Shown here: piece after piece, positions 24,950 through 37,000 of the stretch
How the letters are laid out: every line of letters starts with the position of its first letter
Numbering within the stretch: the stretch's first letter is position 1
The notes under the pieces: generated by a model
Databases searched by the model: none
Told to the model about the DNA's origin: nothing
What the model saw: only the letters and a program-made list of their open reading frames with translations
Assembly (NCBI GenBank): GCA_035582835.1
Contig: JAYKAV010002930.1
Span: 371,767 to 435,766, forward strand
Length of the DNA: 64,000 nucleotides
Origin: Phoebastria nigripes
Lineage: Eukaryota > Chordata > Aves > Procellariiformes > Diomedeidae
Direction of reading: 5' to 3'
Position numbers and translations under genes: made by a program

Positions 24950-26711
24950 GTAGGAAAAACGTCTACTTTTCTAAGATACTTTGCAGTATGACTGTGATGG
25001 CTGAATTGCCATCACCATATGTTGGTAACATACTCAAGATATTTGTTAAGAGCTGACTATGTGGGAAAACTACACCTGAACAAAGTTAAATAGAAATTTG
25101 TGTAAGTCCATTCAGGCACATTGTCCTAGTGAAATGGTTTGTTCTCACTTAGTTTATCCCCTCAGATTCAGTTTTAACCAAATCAAAATACTGATATTCT
25201 TAATCCACATGTTANGCATCCATGTGGGGAGCTACTTTGCAGTAGTTACTTATGTTAATAGAGTAATTGATTTATATGAAATGGCAAGGACACTTTTCCA
25301 GTTGCAGCAGACTCAGCATGCATCTATGTCAAACACTATTTGCTCCACCCTTGACAAAAATCCCTTGTGATCCTGCCCAAGTTCTGCTATAACTTATGTG
25401 CTGGAGAGTCCCATTCGGTGTGATAGGTGATGTTAAGTAATACCAGAATTGGAATTTTGAATTAGCATTCCATTGAAGATATTCTGGCCAGCTGCCTCCA
25501 GAGACAAGGATCCTGATTAATTTTATGCACATATGCAATTTTCTCTGCCCTGCCCCATAGTATGGAAGTGTTGCACCATCACTCGCCTGGGAGAACTTTG
25601 CCACTGCATCAAATTCTGAAGGCAAATAAAAAAAAGATCAGCCTAATAGCTTTCAGTCAGTTCTAAATTCATATAAAATGACACACTGGTGGTGGGTTTT
25701 GTCATGTAAAGCAACACTGAGTATAGAAGTACATGCAGTCTAATGGAATTTCTTGTTTCTTTTCCCTGGCCCCCTCAAGGGTCTGTGTTTCCATATCCAG
25801 GTTTAGATTAGTTGCTTTAGTTTTGATTTGCTATGTTATTGTTCCTTTTTAATTTATATTTTTATTACTACTTAAAACTTTTCCTTAAAACTTTGAAACC
25901 TTACAATACTAGAAGGATAGCATTGCATTCCTCAGAAAAATTCAGGCCACACCTGAACAGCCTGGCTGTCCAATGCATCAGTTAACAAAAGTGGCATAAC
26001 GTAATTCTGGCTGATTACAAGATTTTTTTAACCTGAGAATTTTATAATGTCTTCATCCTGGAAGATCCTCATGCCTGTAGAGAAGGGCCAAAAAAGGAAC
26101 AGAGCTGTTTTAGCACATAGTTACCTATGCCTAAGAGGGTAAGATATATGAGACTTCTCCATAACAGGGCTGAACCCCAAATAGACCATTGCAGGGGGAG
26201 CAATTAAGGATAGGTCTGATAATAAAGCAGTTACATCTGTAATTATGTGGAGCCAGTGCCTAGTGGGTGGAGTGAGCCAACAGTGAGCAAAGCCAATTTT
26301 CAAGGACATGTNGAGGGGCTCTGATAGGTCTATACGGCCATTGACTGGAAAGTATACATCAGCGACTCCATCCTCAAAGAGCCGTCCAGACGTGTCACCA
26401 TTTCACCCCTGTGTTTTGGGAGCGCTTGGCACCCTCTGCCTCACGGGCAGCAAAGCTCACCTCTGTAAGTAGGTACTAATGTTGAAGTTTACCTATGGGA
26501 TGAAAGTCACTAGCAGACTCCACTCAGTGACATTTTGTATATAGTGAAAACTATATATAAATACTGGAGTAGTGGAAACCAAGCAACTGTGGTGATGTTT
26601 AACTGCCCAGGTAGCTTCAGCTCAGCTCAGAGGAGTTGTGGGGTCCTTTCTTTGTGTCAGAATCTGGTGTTCTCCTTACTAGTGGCATCTTTTCTTTCCT
26701 CCTCTGTGTAG
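24950..26711 (+). other. CNTNAP2: CNTNAP2 intron 23 (1.76 kb)
   Basis: It begins GTAGG and ends in a strong pyrimidine tract, TTTTCTTTCCTCCTCTGTGTAG. The open frame that continues upstream of exon 24 from an ATG at 26636 is intron read-through, not an alternative start: it lacks a start context of note, and the proper acceptor lies inside it at 26710-26711. N bases occur at 25215 and 26312. No repeat or RNA gene was recognised. Confidence 0.92.
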
Positions 26712-26911
26712 GCGTCATCGCAGTGGTGATCTTCACCATCCTCTGCACCTTGGTGTTCCTGATCCGCTACATGTTTCGCCACAAGGGAACCTACCACACC
26801 AATGAGGCCAAAGGGGCAGAGTCGGCTGAAAGCGCCGATGCTGCCATCATGAACAATGACCCCAACTTCACGGAGACCATCGACGAGAGCAAGAAGGAAT
26901 GGCTTATCTAA
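26712..26911 (+). CDS. CNTNAP2: CNTNAP2 exon 24: transmembrane helix, cytoplasmic tail and stop
   Basis: The terminal coding exon has 200 nt of CDS ending in TAA at 26909-26911. It encodes residues 102-167 of the C-terminal part: a hydrophobic helix ([18 protein letters not shown], about residues 102-119), then a basic juxtamembrane segment [17 protein letters not shown]. An Ala/Glu/Ser stretch, [15 protein letters not shown] and the C-terminal EWLI complete the tail. In this family the juxtamembrane segment binds FERM-domain protein 4.1 scaffolds, and the free C-terminus is a PDZ ligand; W-L-I with hydrophobic positions 0 and -2 fits class II. These contacts anchor Caspr2 and Kv1 channels to the axonal cytoskeleton. 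The tail is essentially identical to mammalian Caspr2 as I recall it, so the gene end is intact and under strong constraint. Confidence 0.98.
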
Positions 26912-27685
26912 GCCCACGGGGACGGGGCCTGGGGTGGGATACGAGCTGGGCCAGGGTGGGACTGGGATGACTCTTGCAGTGGGGAGAGAACACTCTGCGT
27001 CGGACGCTTGAGCACACGTACGGTAAAAAGATCAGCACAACTGGAGGAGCAAGTGACAGGAAAATACCACTGAGACTGGAGGAAAAAAAAGAATATCTCA
27101 AGCATTTAAGAAAAAATACTTTTTAATATTTATTTACAGCAAATTGCCCCTTCTGTATCCAAACAACTACAACAAAGAGCAGTTTTGCAGCTTCAGCATT
27201 GGTTAAAATTTTCAGTAATACCCGTCTATTTCTGTGTGTGTTTAGAGGTGTTCTGGATACCTGTGATGAGAAACGGGGCTGGTTTTTTACATTTTTTAAA
27301 AGCTGTTTAAAACGTGGGTAGTTCTTTCCTGAGAACAAGTGGCAGACCTTTCTTCCTGGCGTTGTATTCCTTCATGGCTGGCCACTTCCCCACAGGCTGC
27401 CCTCAGCCCCGCACCTTGACCGTATCACCGTTCATTTTGGTGGTGTTGAACCAGGGGTTCAGGGCTGGGGGTGAGACAAGGGGGCGAGGATTAATGCAAA
27501 TCATACTTGCCAGTTTTTCAACGTATCATTCAGCCCGTGCCAACCCTGGCAGGATCCATCTTCTTGACCCAGGCACTTTGTTGATTGCGTACAATTCTCA
27601 TCAGCAATGTAAAAATACTGTTATTATGACTACTACTACTACCAGAGAGGACGATCATAAAGCACAGGAAGCTTTGGGGTTTTTT

Positions 27686-27702
27686 TTATTATTATTATTA
27701 TT
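27686..27702. repeat. TTA microsatellite in the 3'UTR
   Basis: A short TTATTATTATTATTATT run follows a T8 tract. In the transcript it would form a U-rich, AU-repeat segment that could attract ARE or Hu-type RNA-binding proteins. That role is only inferred from composition. Confidence 0.8.
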
Positions 27703-28736
27703 TTGTTGGTCTCTAAGGGAGGATGATGCTGTGTGAGTCTGTAAACCTTGTGTGTTCCTGTGTCTTTGGCTATGGCACTGGTGACCTGAGGCACGTGCCA
27801 GTTTAAACTCAACTCTGCCTGTGGCATATTGGCATATACTGTACTTAGGCGTAAGCATTGTAGTAGGGAATTAGAGCCAGACTTTGTTTGCTTCTGTTTC
27901 TTTTTTATAGGCTGTCGCAGAAATATTAGTACAGCTCTAGTCAATGCATTTGAACCCATGGGCTTCACATAATACTTTTTTCCCAACTCTAGCATAGCGA
28001 TTTATTCTTTAAATCCTTTGTTTCAGTCCCTTTGCAAGGAAAGCCTCTGCTGGCAGTGTTCGCACAGGCAGGAAGGTGAGGCGAAGGAGGCTTGGAAACT
28101 CTGCCCAGAGAGCACGTGAGAAACACACAGCACACAGTGGAGAGTTATTTTTCAATACAGAGATTACCTGAACTATTTTGCTGTCTTTGTAAGGCATTTT
28201 TAAGAATAGCAAGGCCAATGCCAAGTGCAGCATTGCACCCCATGTCCCCTCTCGGACCAGGGAAGTTGTAGGTGTCGCCTGAGAAGCAGGCAGGCAGCTT
28301 GTAGGAAAGGCGAAGGGGCAGCCTGAAGACCTAATATCCTTTGATGGCAATAACATAGCTTTAGCTTGCCCTCTGCAGAGGAGCGTGGTTCTCCAGTGGT
28401 CTGATTTGAGAGGAATTTAAGGCCTCAATGGGCAGTTTTTTCAGTGGAACAGAATGAAGGAATGAATGTATTGCAGGACATCTGCTGTGTGCTAAAAGAA
28501 CAGAAACAATACCAAGAATTTCCCTTTAAAAGTATTTATGCTCGTGACAGTCCTAGATTTGCTTTATCTTTAATATTGCTGGGTTTAGTATGCACAGAAT
28601 TAATCCATTTTTCTGTACAAGAAAGATTTATTTTTCACCCAAATCTGTAATCTACTACACTGAGCAGTGCTGGCATCTTTAATTTCCTAATCTTTTTGGT
28701 TGTATCTTTCATTATTCTAGCTGATGCTTTAAAATG

Positions 28737-28751
28737 AAAAAAAAAAAAAAA
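28737..28751. repeat. A15 run in the 3'UTR
   Basis: Fifteen consecutive A residues follow AAAATG. There is no AATAAA at a suitable distance upstream, so it is not a processed transcript end. It could act as an internal oligo-dT priming site. Confidence 0.9.
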
Positions 28752-31441
28752 TCATGGAGGGGCAAGAAAATACTGGAGTCTTACCAGACAAGAAATTTAT
28801 AACCACAATTGTCAGACAGACAAGGCCAGATAGTTTGGGTTTTAAGGGTGGTAGCCTAAAGTCCTCTTCTGGATTCATTGAACATAGATATCAGAGCAAA
28901 TCAAGCCCATTGATTTCTTCTGTTTATGGATTTGGAATTAGCATACAAAAAAGTTGCCAGTTTCAAAAAAAAAAGACTGTTTCTCAGATAACATTATGTG
29001 GCAGAGGGGTTCAGGTAGGCTTAAAAATCACCTCTGTCACTCTTGTGCTCTGCAGTCTTTTGCCTTGCCTCCGGTATTAACCTCTCCCTCTCTTGTGTTT
29101 AATCACGCAGATGAGTCCTTATTCTTGTTTAATCATGGGTGTAAGATAAGTCTCTACCCCTTGGAAAGTATCAGCATGGGGTGGATCTAGCCTGCACCAT
29201 TAACTATTCAGCAAAAGACACAGCAATCACGGATGTCTTTGTAGGATTGAAAAGGCATTCTCTTTTCTATATTATTTTATCTTTTATTTGATTTTAATGG
29301 TATTTTAGTCCACTCTGAAAAACATCCTTGCCTGCAACTTAAAGTTACCAGGAGAAGTGAATATAGCATCATTTGCATAGATTGGGATTTGGTTTGCAGC
29401 AAAAAGTTACTTACTAATCTGAACTTAATGTCTGGGAGGAGGATCAGACTTGGGTATCCTGAGAGGCTGAAGTCCTCTGCTGCTTCATGTGGGAGAGACA
29501 GACTTAGCAGCCAGAGTGCAAATTTGCCAAACGTCTCAGCATGGCACCAGAGGGGAAAGATGGCTCAGTCTCTGTGCCTAACTGAGTCCTTGGCGAAGCT
29601 AGGGACAGTTGTCTGGGTTATGGTAGTGAGGCCTGTGACATCTATTCACTGATTTTCTAAAAGATTACCAGCTAATCTCCCACAACCCTGTAAGCAAGAA
29701 TTTCTGGAAAACAACCTTTGACCATTGCACAAGCAATAGTTGTAAATTAGTGTCTTAAATTTGAAAAACACATTTTAAATTTCTGAAACCAAGTTGCAAG
29801 CATCTGCATCTCTCCATTGACTGGACACCATGGACCTCTTTATGTGAAGCTCGTTACTGCTGTGTTAAAATGTTGATATTCAATCTTGTCATTATTTTCG
29901 GGATGCAGTCACTTTCATAACTCTAGAAACTCTTTTAATTATTAGAATTCTTGTTTCTTCTTAAACTGGACCTTAGACATGATATTGTAGACTAGCAGCT
30001 GGTCTCTGTATAGGCATTTGGTGACTGTAGGTGAATTCCAGCCTGTCTGCTTTGTATTTCATTTTTGAGAGTGGCATATGTTTAACTATAGGCAGTGGTC
30101 ATTCAGCAGCCTAGCAGTGAAACAGGAGCAGGCTCAGAGAAGCAGCTTGTATATTTTGGTAGCACTATATCTATTCTGAGGATTTCTTCCTCTGCGAGCC
30201 TATTATTGAAGGTTGAAACAACATCCATGGTTTACTTCACCCACTCTTATTTGTGCCAAAAATCCATGTTGTTTAACAGGTACTAGCCATACGCCTGTGG
30301 TGGGAAGATCTGTTGGAGGGCAGAGTGGATCATGCTTTTATAAAACTCTGTACTTTCCCCAAAGAATATTAAAATAATCAGTCTTTTATCACTTCTTTTT
30401 AGCTGCTTCACCTATTTGAACTGTGCAGGAAAATGTAGCTTCTTGTACTGGTTGGGGAACTGAAGTGTCCCACTTCTGTTTCTAAAAGGCTCGTTCCCGA
30501 TTCCACGGGAATCGATGGCAAAACTGCCACCAGCCAGCGGTGGAGAGAGCAAGACTGGGCTGGAGACTAGGGCTCTCACTGTTAGTGAGTGAAATAATGT
30601 AAGCAATGTTTCAGATCCTCATTCACAACACATGCAGACCACCAGGTAATGAGTCGTGGACCTCCAAAGAGCCAAAATGGTGGAAAACTAATTTTGATGT
30701 CAACCCAGCCTCGAGGGGAAGTCCACAATCCAATCCGGCGGTTTTGAATCAAGTCTTTCACACACTGCTTATTCCATATTTACTGATAGAAAATTCAGAT
30801 GTATTAAATAGGAATATGTATCTTTAATTGGTACTGGAGCATTTTTGCTTTGTATTTTTCTTGTCTTAAATGTTACCTATACCTTTTATATCTCTTCTAC
30901 CAGTTACCGCTTCAAAGGTATGGCAGCATTTTAATATCATGCTCTAGGTAGCATGATGTATGTCACAGGATGGTCATCATAAATATTTTAGTAAGACTGC
31001 CAAAGCAGTGGTGTATATGTACAAGTTTATTGTAGTGATAAGAATTCCGTTTAAGAGTCTAGTAAATAATTACATTTTAATTAAAACAGTGTCCTTTAAT
31101 GGCAGATGCATCTAATTTCCAGGCTATCTGTTGAAATGTGAAGCTATCATCTCAGTTTGACAAGCAATAGCTTTTGATATGGTTTCTCCCTTGAACAATT
31201 TTACATTCCAGCAAGCATGGTGATCCTGAAAGGGTTTCATTTTTGAAAAGCGGAACCTAAATTCTGTGAATCAGATTTCATTATCCATCCTAGAGAAATG
31301 AAACAGAAACCTTGCCTTCTAAAAGCAACAGCATGTAAACTAGAATTAAAGAAGGACAATGTGTACGTACGCCTAATATCTTCTGTGAATGTCTTTCCTT
31401 TTAACTAAAGTTCTATTAGAAACCAGATTGGTAAATAAATT

Positions 31442-31464
31442 AAAAAAAAAAAAAAAAAAAAAAA
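31442..31464. repeat. A23 run preceded by AATAAA
   Basis: Twenty-three A residues begin three bases after an AATAAA hexamer at 31434-31439 and are followed by GAAAGAAA. The hexamer sits far too close to the A run to specify cleavage at it, and the A run is genomic. It will attract oligo-dT and can mimic a poly(A) site in 3'-end data. Confidence 0.92.
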
Positions 31465-32073
31465 GAAAGAAATTTGGAATAGTTTTAATTACCCTAACAG
31501 CTGTTTCCTCATGCTTTGTATATTCTAATCATTGTCTATATTTTTTCCTTCTTTGGTACCAGGAAATCAATTTGGAAAGGACAGAAGTTGGAAAGGCCTC
31601 TTAAGAAAAGACCCACAGTACATGAAAAAAGGGACTTCAGAACACAGTTATACATAAGAAGAGAGGGTGCTAAAACGAGGGAAGATTTACTGAAGCTGCA
31701 TCAGGCAGCCCTGATTACCTGTTATGGAGGAGAATCTCAGGCAGTGTAAATCTGTACTTGTTAAGGTGGGCTGAGGGTCTGAGTGTAGGGTTTTGGTAGA
31801 AACGAAATGACTGCCTTTCTGAGGTTTTTCCCTTTCTGATCACTTTGCAGATAGCAGCAAGCAGTCTGCCATCAGTTCTGCTCATGTTTGTTATTGCAGG
31901 CTGTGTGGCATTGCCAGCTTCACAAGAGTGACACACTACAAATGGCTGAGTGTGGGTTGTTTGCTTTCCTTTCCTACAGTAGCTCTGTCCTTTCCTTTAT
32001 GAATGTGAGCCTTTTATTGAAATAATCAAGAAAAATGTATGCCCCACTCAACAGACTTGTGTCTGTTCCTTTT

Positions 32074-32079
32074 AATAAA
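32074..32079 (+). terminator. CNTNAP2: Probable distal poly(A) signal of CNTNAP2
   Basis: A canonical AATAAA hexamer lies about 5.16 kb after the stop codon. A UGUA element (CFIm-type) is present at 32036-32039, and a U/GU-rich stretch, GTTTTTATGTG, follows at about 32102-32112. Cleavage would be expected around 32090-32105. Spacing of all three elements is normal for vertebrate poly(A) sites. Other AATAAA or ATTAAA hexamers upstream (for example 31434) lack this full arrangement. Proximal isoforms cannot be excluded. Confidence 0.65.
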
Positions 32080-33969
32080 CTACCTTGTCAGGCTTTAAAA
32101 AGTTTTTATGTGAAGCATTTTATAAAAGAACTATGTTAAGTGCACTTGAATGGGAGAGTGTGAAATCTAGGCAAAGAAGCATCAGTGCAACAACCACCCA
32201 AGTCAGAGGGACTGTGCTTGTCCCAACCTGTTGCTCTGTCTACAGTGTGAATTGCCATAACCACCGACCCAAAGCCATGGCCCCATCCAAGACCTTAATT
32301 TACTTTGTGGAATATAATAGTGGCAAAGTCCTGTTGTGATGCCTTGTGACCATGTTTTGACTGTTCATTTCTACTGACTGTTGTAACCCTTAGAAGGAGA
32401 GTCACGCTTTCTACAGGAATATTTCTCATTTATATAGGAAAGCTCTAGAACAAAGAGGTGGGAGTGAAGGTTCAAGTTTAAAGCCCTTCTGATACTTGTA
32501 CACTCTGACACAGAGAAGAGTCTTTGCTTCTTGCTGTCACCACGTGTGTTTCACTGCAGCCAGTGAAAGGTGTGCATGTGCACCTCTGAAATCTAAGGCT
32601 ATTTGGGATGCGATGTCTACAGCTCTTGGGTAATTACTGCCATAATGTGGGTATATGGTGGATAAGATACCAAACTTGCTTCAAATCCATGAGTCTGCAG
32701 GGCTAGCAAAATCACTCATTCTTGAAATTAAGTGCAATTTTGGAGATAAGCTCAGACTTTGCACTACAGTAATAGGCACATATGGTGCCTCGAATGAGAG
32801 CAGACTTGGACCTAGTTACCGAAAAGCATTTATTTAACAATCTGTAACACCCTATTTAACTGACTTTCACATATAAGCAGACTTCTTCGTGAAGCACTAT
32901 GCTCAAAACCCTGGTTATGCCAACAACTTAAGAACCAGGAAGAAAAGTGGCCGATTTGTGGCTTCTGTACAAAAGAAGTTTTTTTAAAAAGTCACTTCAT
33001 GTAGAAAAGTTTGGTATCAGCAGGTTCTTTCACAGAGAAGTGTTTCTTTTGACCAGTTTTCTATTTTCAAAACATCATATGAGAAAAGCTAAGCAATTTT
33101 TCCACGTGATACGAAGCACAACCAGAACTGCTTCTGTGAAAAGGGGGTAAGATACACTCTGCAAGTATATATAGAATCAAGTAACAAATTTAGTGCTTCC
33201 CGTTCCTTCTGTGATGCAGCAGCTTCCAATGTCTACTTATGCTCCCATTGCTATTTTTTCCTTAATGGAAAAACATCTGGATTAAAGTATGTACCTTTTG
33301 TTTTACCATAGATTAATGTTCTTGCTTGGTATGTAATAGAGTAATAGGGAATAGCAAATGGTTATTTCCTAAGATTTCATAGCATTAATTCTGCTGTCTC
33401 CAAGGGTCAGAGATGTACTATCACCATATAAATTATTAGAACCTAGAGGTATTTATACTGTTAATATTAAACAACTGGCATGCTGGNTTCTAGCAAAGGG
33501 TTGCTCTAAGAAATTTTTATTTATTGAAAACCCATGTGAAGGCGGGTAGATGACATTTTCTGACGAGTAAGAAAAGTAAATTACTGGAATGGCACTAGAA
33601 CAGAAACCATTTGAGGGAATGTTTAGCATGCTGAACAATAAACTATACCAGAAAGAGTTTCTTCTTGCCCTTCAGTTAGGGTTTTGGGTTAGGTACAGTG
33701 CTGCGGCTAGTCATATACCACCATGTGTGCGTTGCCTTTTTGGCCAAAATATTTGAGCTTCTCCTGTCTTTCACATGCTTTAAAACAGGCTGTTGCAAGA
33801 ATATAGCTGAAGATGTGAAACTTAAGCAAGCTGCTCTAGGCTGCTGGTGAGAGCTCAGAATCACAAGTCCCAAGCTCTTCTCCTACCTGCTGGTCTGTCC
33901 TTGCTTAGAAGACAATTCTGAGATGTGTTGCCACCTGTCCCTGTCTGTTGTCCCCTTTCCCCCATCTTG

Positions 33970-34078
33970 CAGAACCACAGAACAGCCCAGGTTGGAAGGG
34001 ATGTCAAAAGACCTTCTGGTCNAACCTTTCGTGGGAAAGGGAGCCTAGATGAGATTATCTAGCATCCTGTCCAGTTGT
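33970..34078 (-). mobile_element. Truncated CR1-type LINE 3' end
   Basis: The plus strand reads CAGAACCACAGAACAGCCCA, then GGTTGGAAGGGATGTCAAAA, then a GGGAAAGGGAGCCTAGATGA stretch and a CCTGTCCAG end. This is the recognisable pattern of the CR1 3' region read backwards: degenerate AGAATCACAGAA repeats followed by GGTTGGAAGGGA. Since CR1 ends in ATTCTGTG-type repeats in its own sense, the insertion is on the minus strand. Only about 110 bp remain, with many differences from the consensus I remember. There is no reverse transcriptase frame and no clear target-site duplication. An N lies inside at 34022. The CR1 variant is avian in character. Confidence 0.78.
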
Positions 34079-37000
34079 GTTTTTTTCCCCACTGACTCCA
34101 TTTTCAGGGCTGTAGGCTCTTGTTTAAGACAGACTGAAAGAGTCACTGGAGCAAGTCAACAAACTCTTGAATCAGCCAGAAAGCAATAACTTTAGATGAC
34201 TCACGTCAGGTGGAAGCAGGCTTCGTCTGGAAAATTTCCAGCTTAACAGCTCTCCTACATTTAGTCATGGCTTTGGTTAGCAATGGAGCAACCAGCCAAG
34301 TCTATGTATTTTTTTTTTAAACCCACGTGGTGGTATGTAAGATAAATAAACTTGGCTGAATAAAGACAAGGTAGCCTAACATGCTAATGTTTATTCTCTA
34401 AACTGCGCATCCTCACGCTTATGGTTCGTGTGTCACTGAAGGAGTCTGACCTTGGCACAGTCAAGAAATCATTCACAAGCTGTCCCAACAGCCCTGTACT
34501 GCTTTGTCTTAAAAATCTCTGTTGGGTAAATGTTTAAAAATGAATCTATGGTTTGCCATCATAAAGAACTGGATACAGTATTGGCAGCTAGTTGTAATTT
34601 ATTTCTGTTATAAAATCAAGCTCTGTCTGCAGTTTTCTTGTGTAACTTGCACTAACAGGACCTTTATCCCTGAAACACAAACTACTGCAACAGCGTGAGG
34701 TAGCAAAGAGAAATTCCCTTTGCTGCACACCCTGAAACACAGTGTAAAGTCCCTTTTGTTACACAGTTCCTGGTACAGGAGTAAGATCTCTGTACACATC
34801 TAACATCTCCTTCTTTCCAAACCCCNTACCCACCACTCCAAGGTCAGCATGGAAAGAAATTGGCTGACAGTTCTGGGTTTTTTTCCCATCTCTTCCTCTG
34901 CTTTATAAATGTTCCCTCTCACTGATAAATTCATTACCTTTCACTGTCATCTTTAAACTCCTTCCCAGCAATGCTTGCTACTTTGACCAAGGTGAAGCCT
35001 CTCACCTTCCTAAAATGTGACTATTTGTAGTGGGACAGTTGTATGCCACTGAATTCCTGTCATCTGTTGTATTTGCAGCTGGTTTTTATCTGTTTATAGT
35101 ACTCAGTGACTGAAAGTAAAAGTTTGGTTTCTGCCATTGGCAGCATTATTTTGTAACTTGTTTGTATTTGTTCCAAAATCACTGCATCATCTGACAAAAA
35201 GAGTCTGAAAACGAGGCGGCTGCACCTCATTCCATTAAGCATACTCACTTTCTTTTGCTTGGTTCAAATTTTCCCAAGAGATACCAATACTAAAATAAAT
35301 GTCTAGCAAAAGCCAGCTTCTATTTTCCTTAGGGCCACAAGATGTCAGAATTAACCCTCAGCCATCCCTTTCCCTTGTGCTTTTGTGGCACATATACAAG
35401 GCCACTGGAAGCCTCCAGAGGAGAACACAAAAATAGTGACACTATAAAAGCGTCTAGTGGTTTTAGTCTCTTGGAGTTTTAAAGGTCCATCTCAACAGGG
35501 GCAAGAAGTCAGCACTCTTACAGATTTCAGTTATTAGCACATCCAAGAAAATTCTCAACAGTGGTTATTAAAGATTTTTATTTTCATTGGACGAGCATCT
35601 CAGAGAGGGAAAAAAAAAACGCTTCCGTATTTAGAGTACCTGAGATACTATACTCACCCTGTTGCAACTCCTGCATTGTGTCTGATCTTTTGAAGCTCCA
35701 ACTACTTAAGATATGGGATCAGAGTTGCTTGAATAAAGAAGGCTAAGGCATCACTTGATTCCCATTAACTCTTTGAAGCACAGGGAACTGGCTTTCCACA
35801 AATCTGCTTTGCGTGGTCGATCTCACTCATACACTGGTAAGGAGGATCTTTTCTTCTGCTCTGCTCTTCAGTGGATCAAGACCCATCAGCGGGCAGGGCA
35901 GGCGTCACATAAAATATCTTCAGTCCTAGTGACCCAAACCATGCGTTGAGCAGCCCGAGTCCAGGGGGCTCCTCTGATAACAACAGCATGATTTGGCACA
36001 ATATTCCTGAAAGGCTTCAGCTCCTCAACAACCCTGCTACCCCATTTGACTAGTGCTAATTAACAGAAGCCTGCTGGAAATGATCTGTACTGACTTAATC
36101 TTACATGTGGATGCCAACCTTAACTAAAAGCGCTTCATTTCATGGGGATTAGGTAGATTCCACCCCCCACTACGGAGTGCTTGGGCTGTGCTCAGTCTGA
36201 AGCTTCTTACTGACATGTATAAATAGAGATATAGAGATAAATAGATATTTTTATGGAGATGTTTTATAAGTGGCCTTTACTTTGTGCATGGTAATTATTG
36301 CCAAACTCTTGTTATTTAGGAGCTACAAAGTGGCTGGTTCTGCAGTCTTTAGAAAGCAACCAGCTGTCTCTGTTGCAAGGGGGACTTGGGGTGCGGGCTT
36401 GGATTTTGATTTTTATTATTCAGCTATAATTTGCATGGTTTGGATTTGGGTTTTGTCTTGGTGTCTTTTTTTTTTTTTTCTTTCTTTCCTCATTGGTTCT
36501 CTGGCAGGGACACATCGGGCTCAAGCAGGAACTTATTTCTCAGTCTTTGAGAGATGGATTGAAGCCATCGGTGCCATATAACACTTCAGAAACACCTGCC
36601 TTGCACAGCCCGTGATGTTGATCAGTGCGAGGGCCTCAAAACACAGTTTCTTCAGCAAGCTATTGGGGTTTTCACAGTTTAGTGAGGTGCTCCTATTTCT
36701 CTGGCTTTGCTTGGCAAGATAGCAAGCTAGCAACAGCTGGGCTATGGGTATAGCCTCGTGAGCAGGAAAAGGGGTCAGCAGAGACTTGGACATGAATGAG
36801 GGTTCAGAAGTAGATTCATAAACATAGCAGGAGCAAAAGACTGTCAAAATTGCTACTGAGGCAGGTCATTTTACTTCCTCTTTTCTTTTATTCCTTTTTG
36901 TTTAAATACTCTCTGTTTGTATGCCATGTCGAGTAATGCATCTCTACCGGCCAGCCAGCTCTCAATACCCTGGGCTCTCGGTTAGAGGTAGAAATGAAGT

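Larger units (their letters stand above)
26912..32100 (+). other. CNTNAP2: CNTNAP2 3'UTR, probable extent about 5.2 kb
   Basis: The DNA after the stop codon has no convincing coding potential. The first strong poly(A) signal with both flanking elements is at 32074. A 3'UTR of about 5 kb fits what I remember of the mammalian transcript, but the end is inferred. The region holds A/U-rich patches near the stop (TTTTTAATATTTATTTA at about 27121-27137), an ACT triplet run at 27629-27642, a TTA run at about 27686-27702, an A15 run at 28737-28751 and an A23 run at 31442-31464. It contains no N at all, unlike most other 5-kb stretches of the window. The 140-residue ORF at 27314-27736 lies wholly inside it and I do not call it a gene. 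Confidence 0.7.

Noticed and set aside
26636..26911. ATG at 26636 in frame with the last exon, suggesting a short alternative protein
   Set aside because: The upstream 76 nt is the end of intron 23, with a strong pyrimidine tract and an AG acceptor at 26710-26711. The continuation is read-through.
27314..27736. 140-residue ORF just after the CNTNAP2 stop
   Set aside because: It lies inside the inferred 3'UTR, includes translated ACT and TTA microsatellites, and has no recognisable domain.
30481..30545. Small hairpins (CGATTCC/GGAATCG and TGGCA/TGCCA) that could suggest a structured RNA in the 3'UTR
   Set aside because: Stems of five to seven pairs occur often by chance, and no larger fold or known RNA family is evident.
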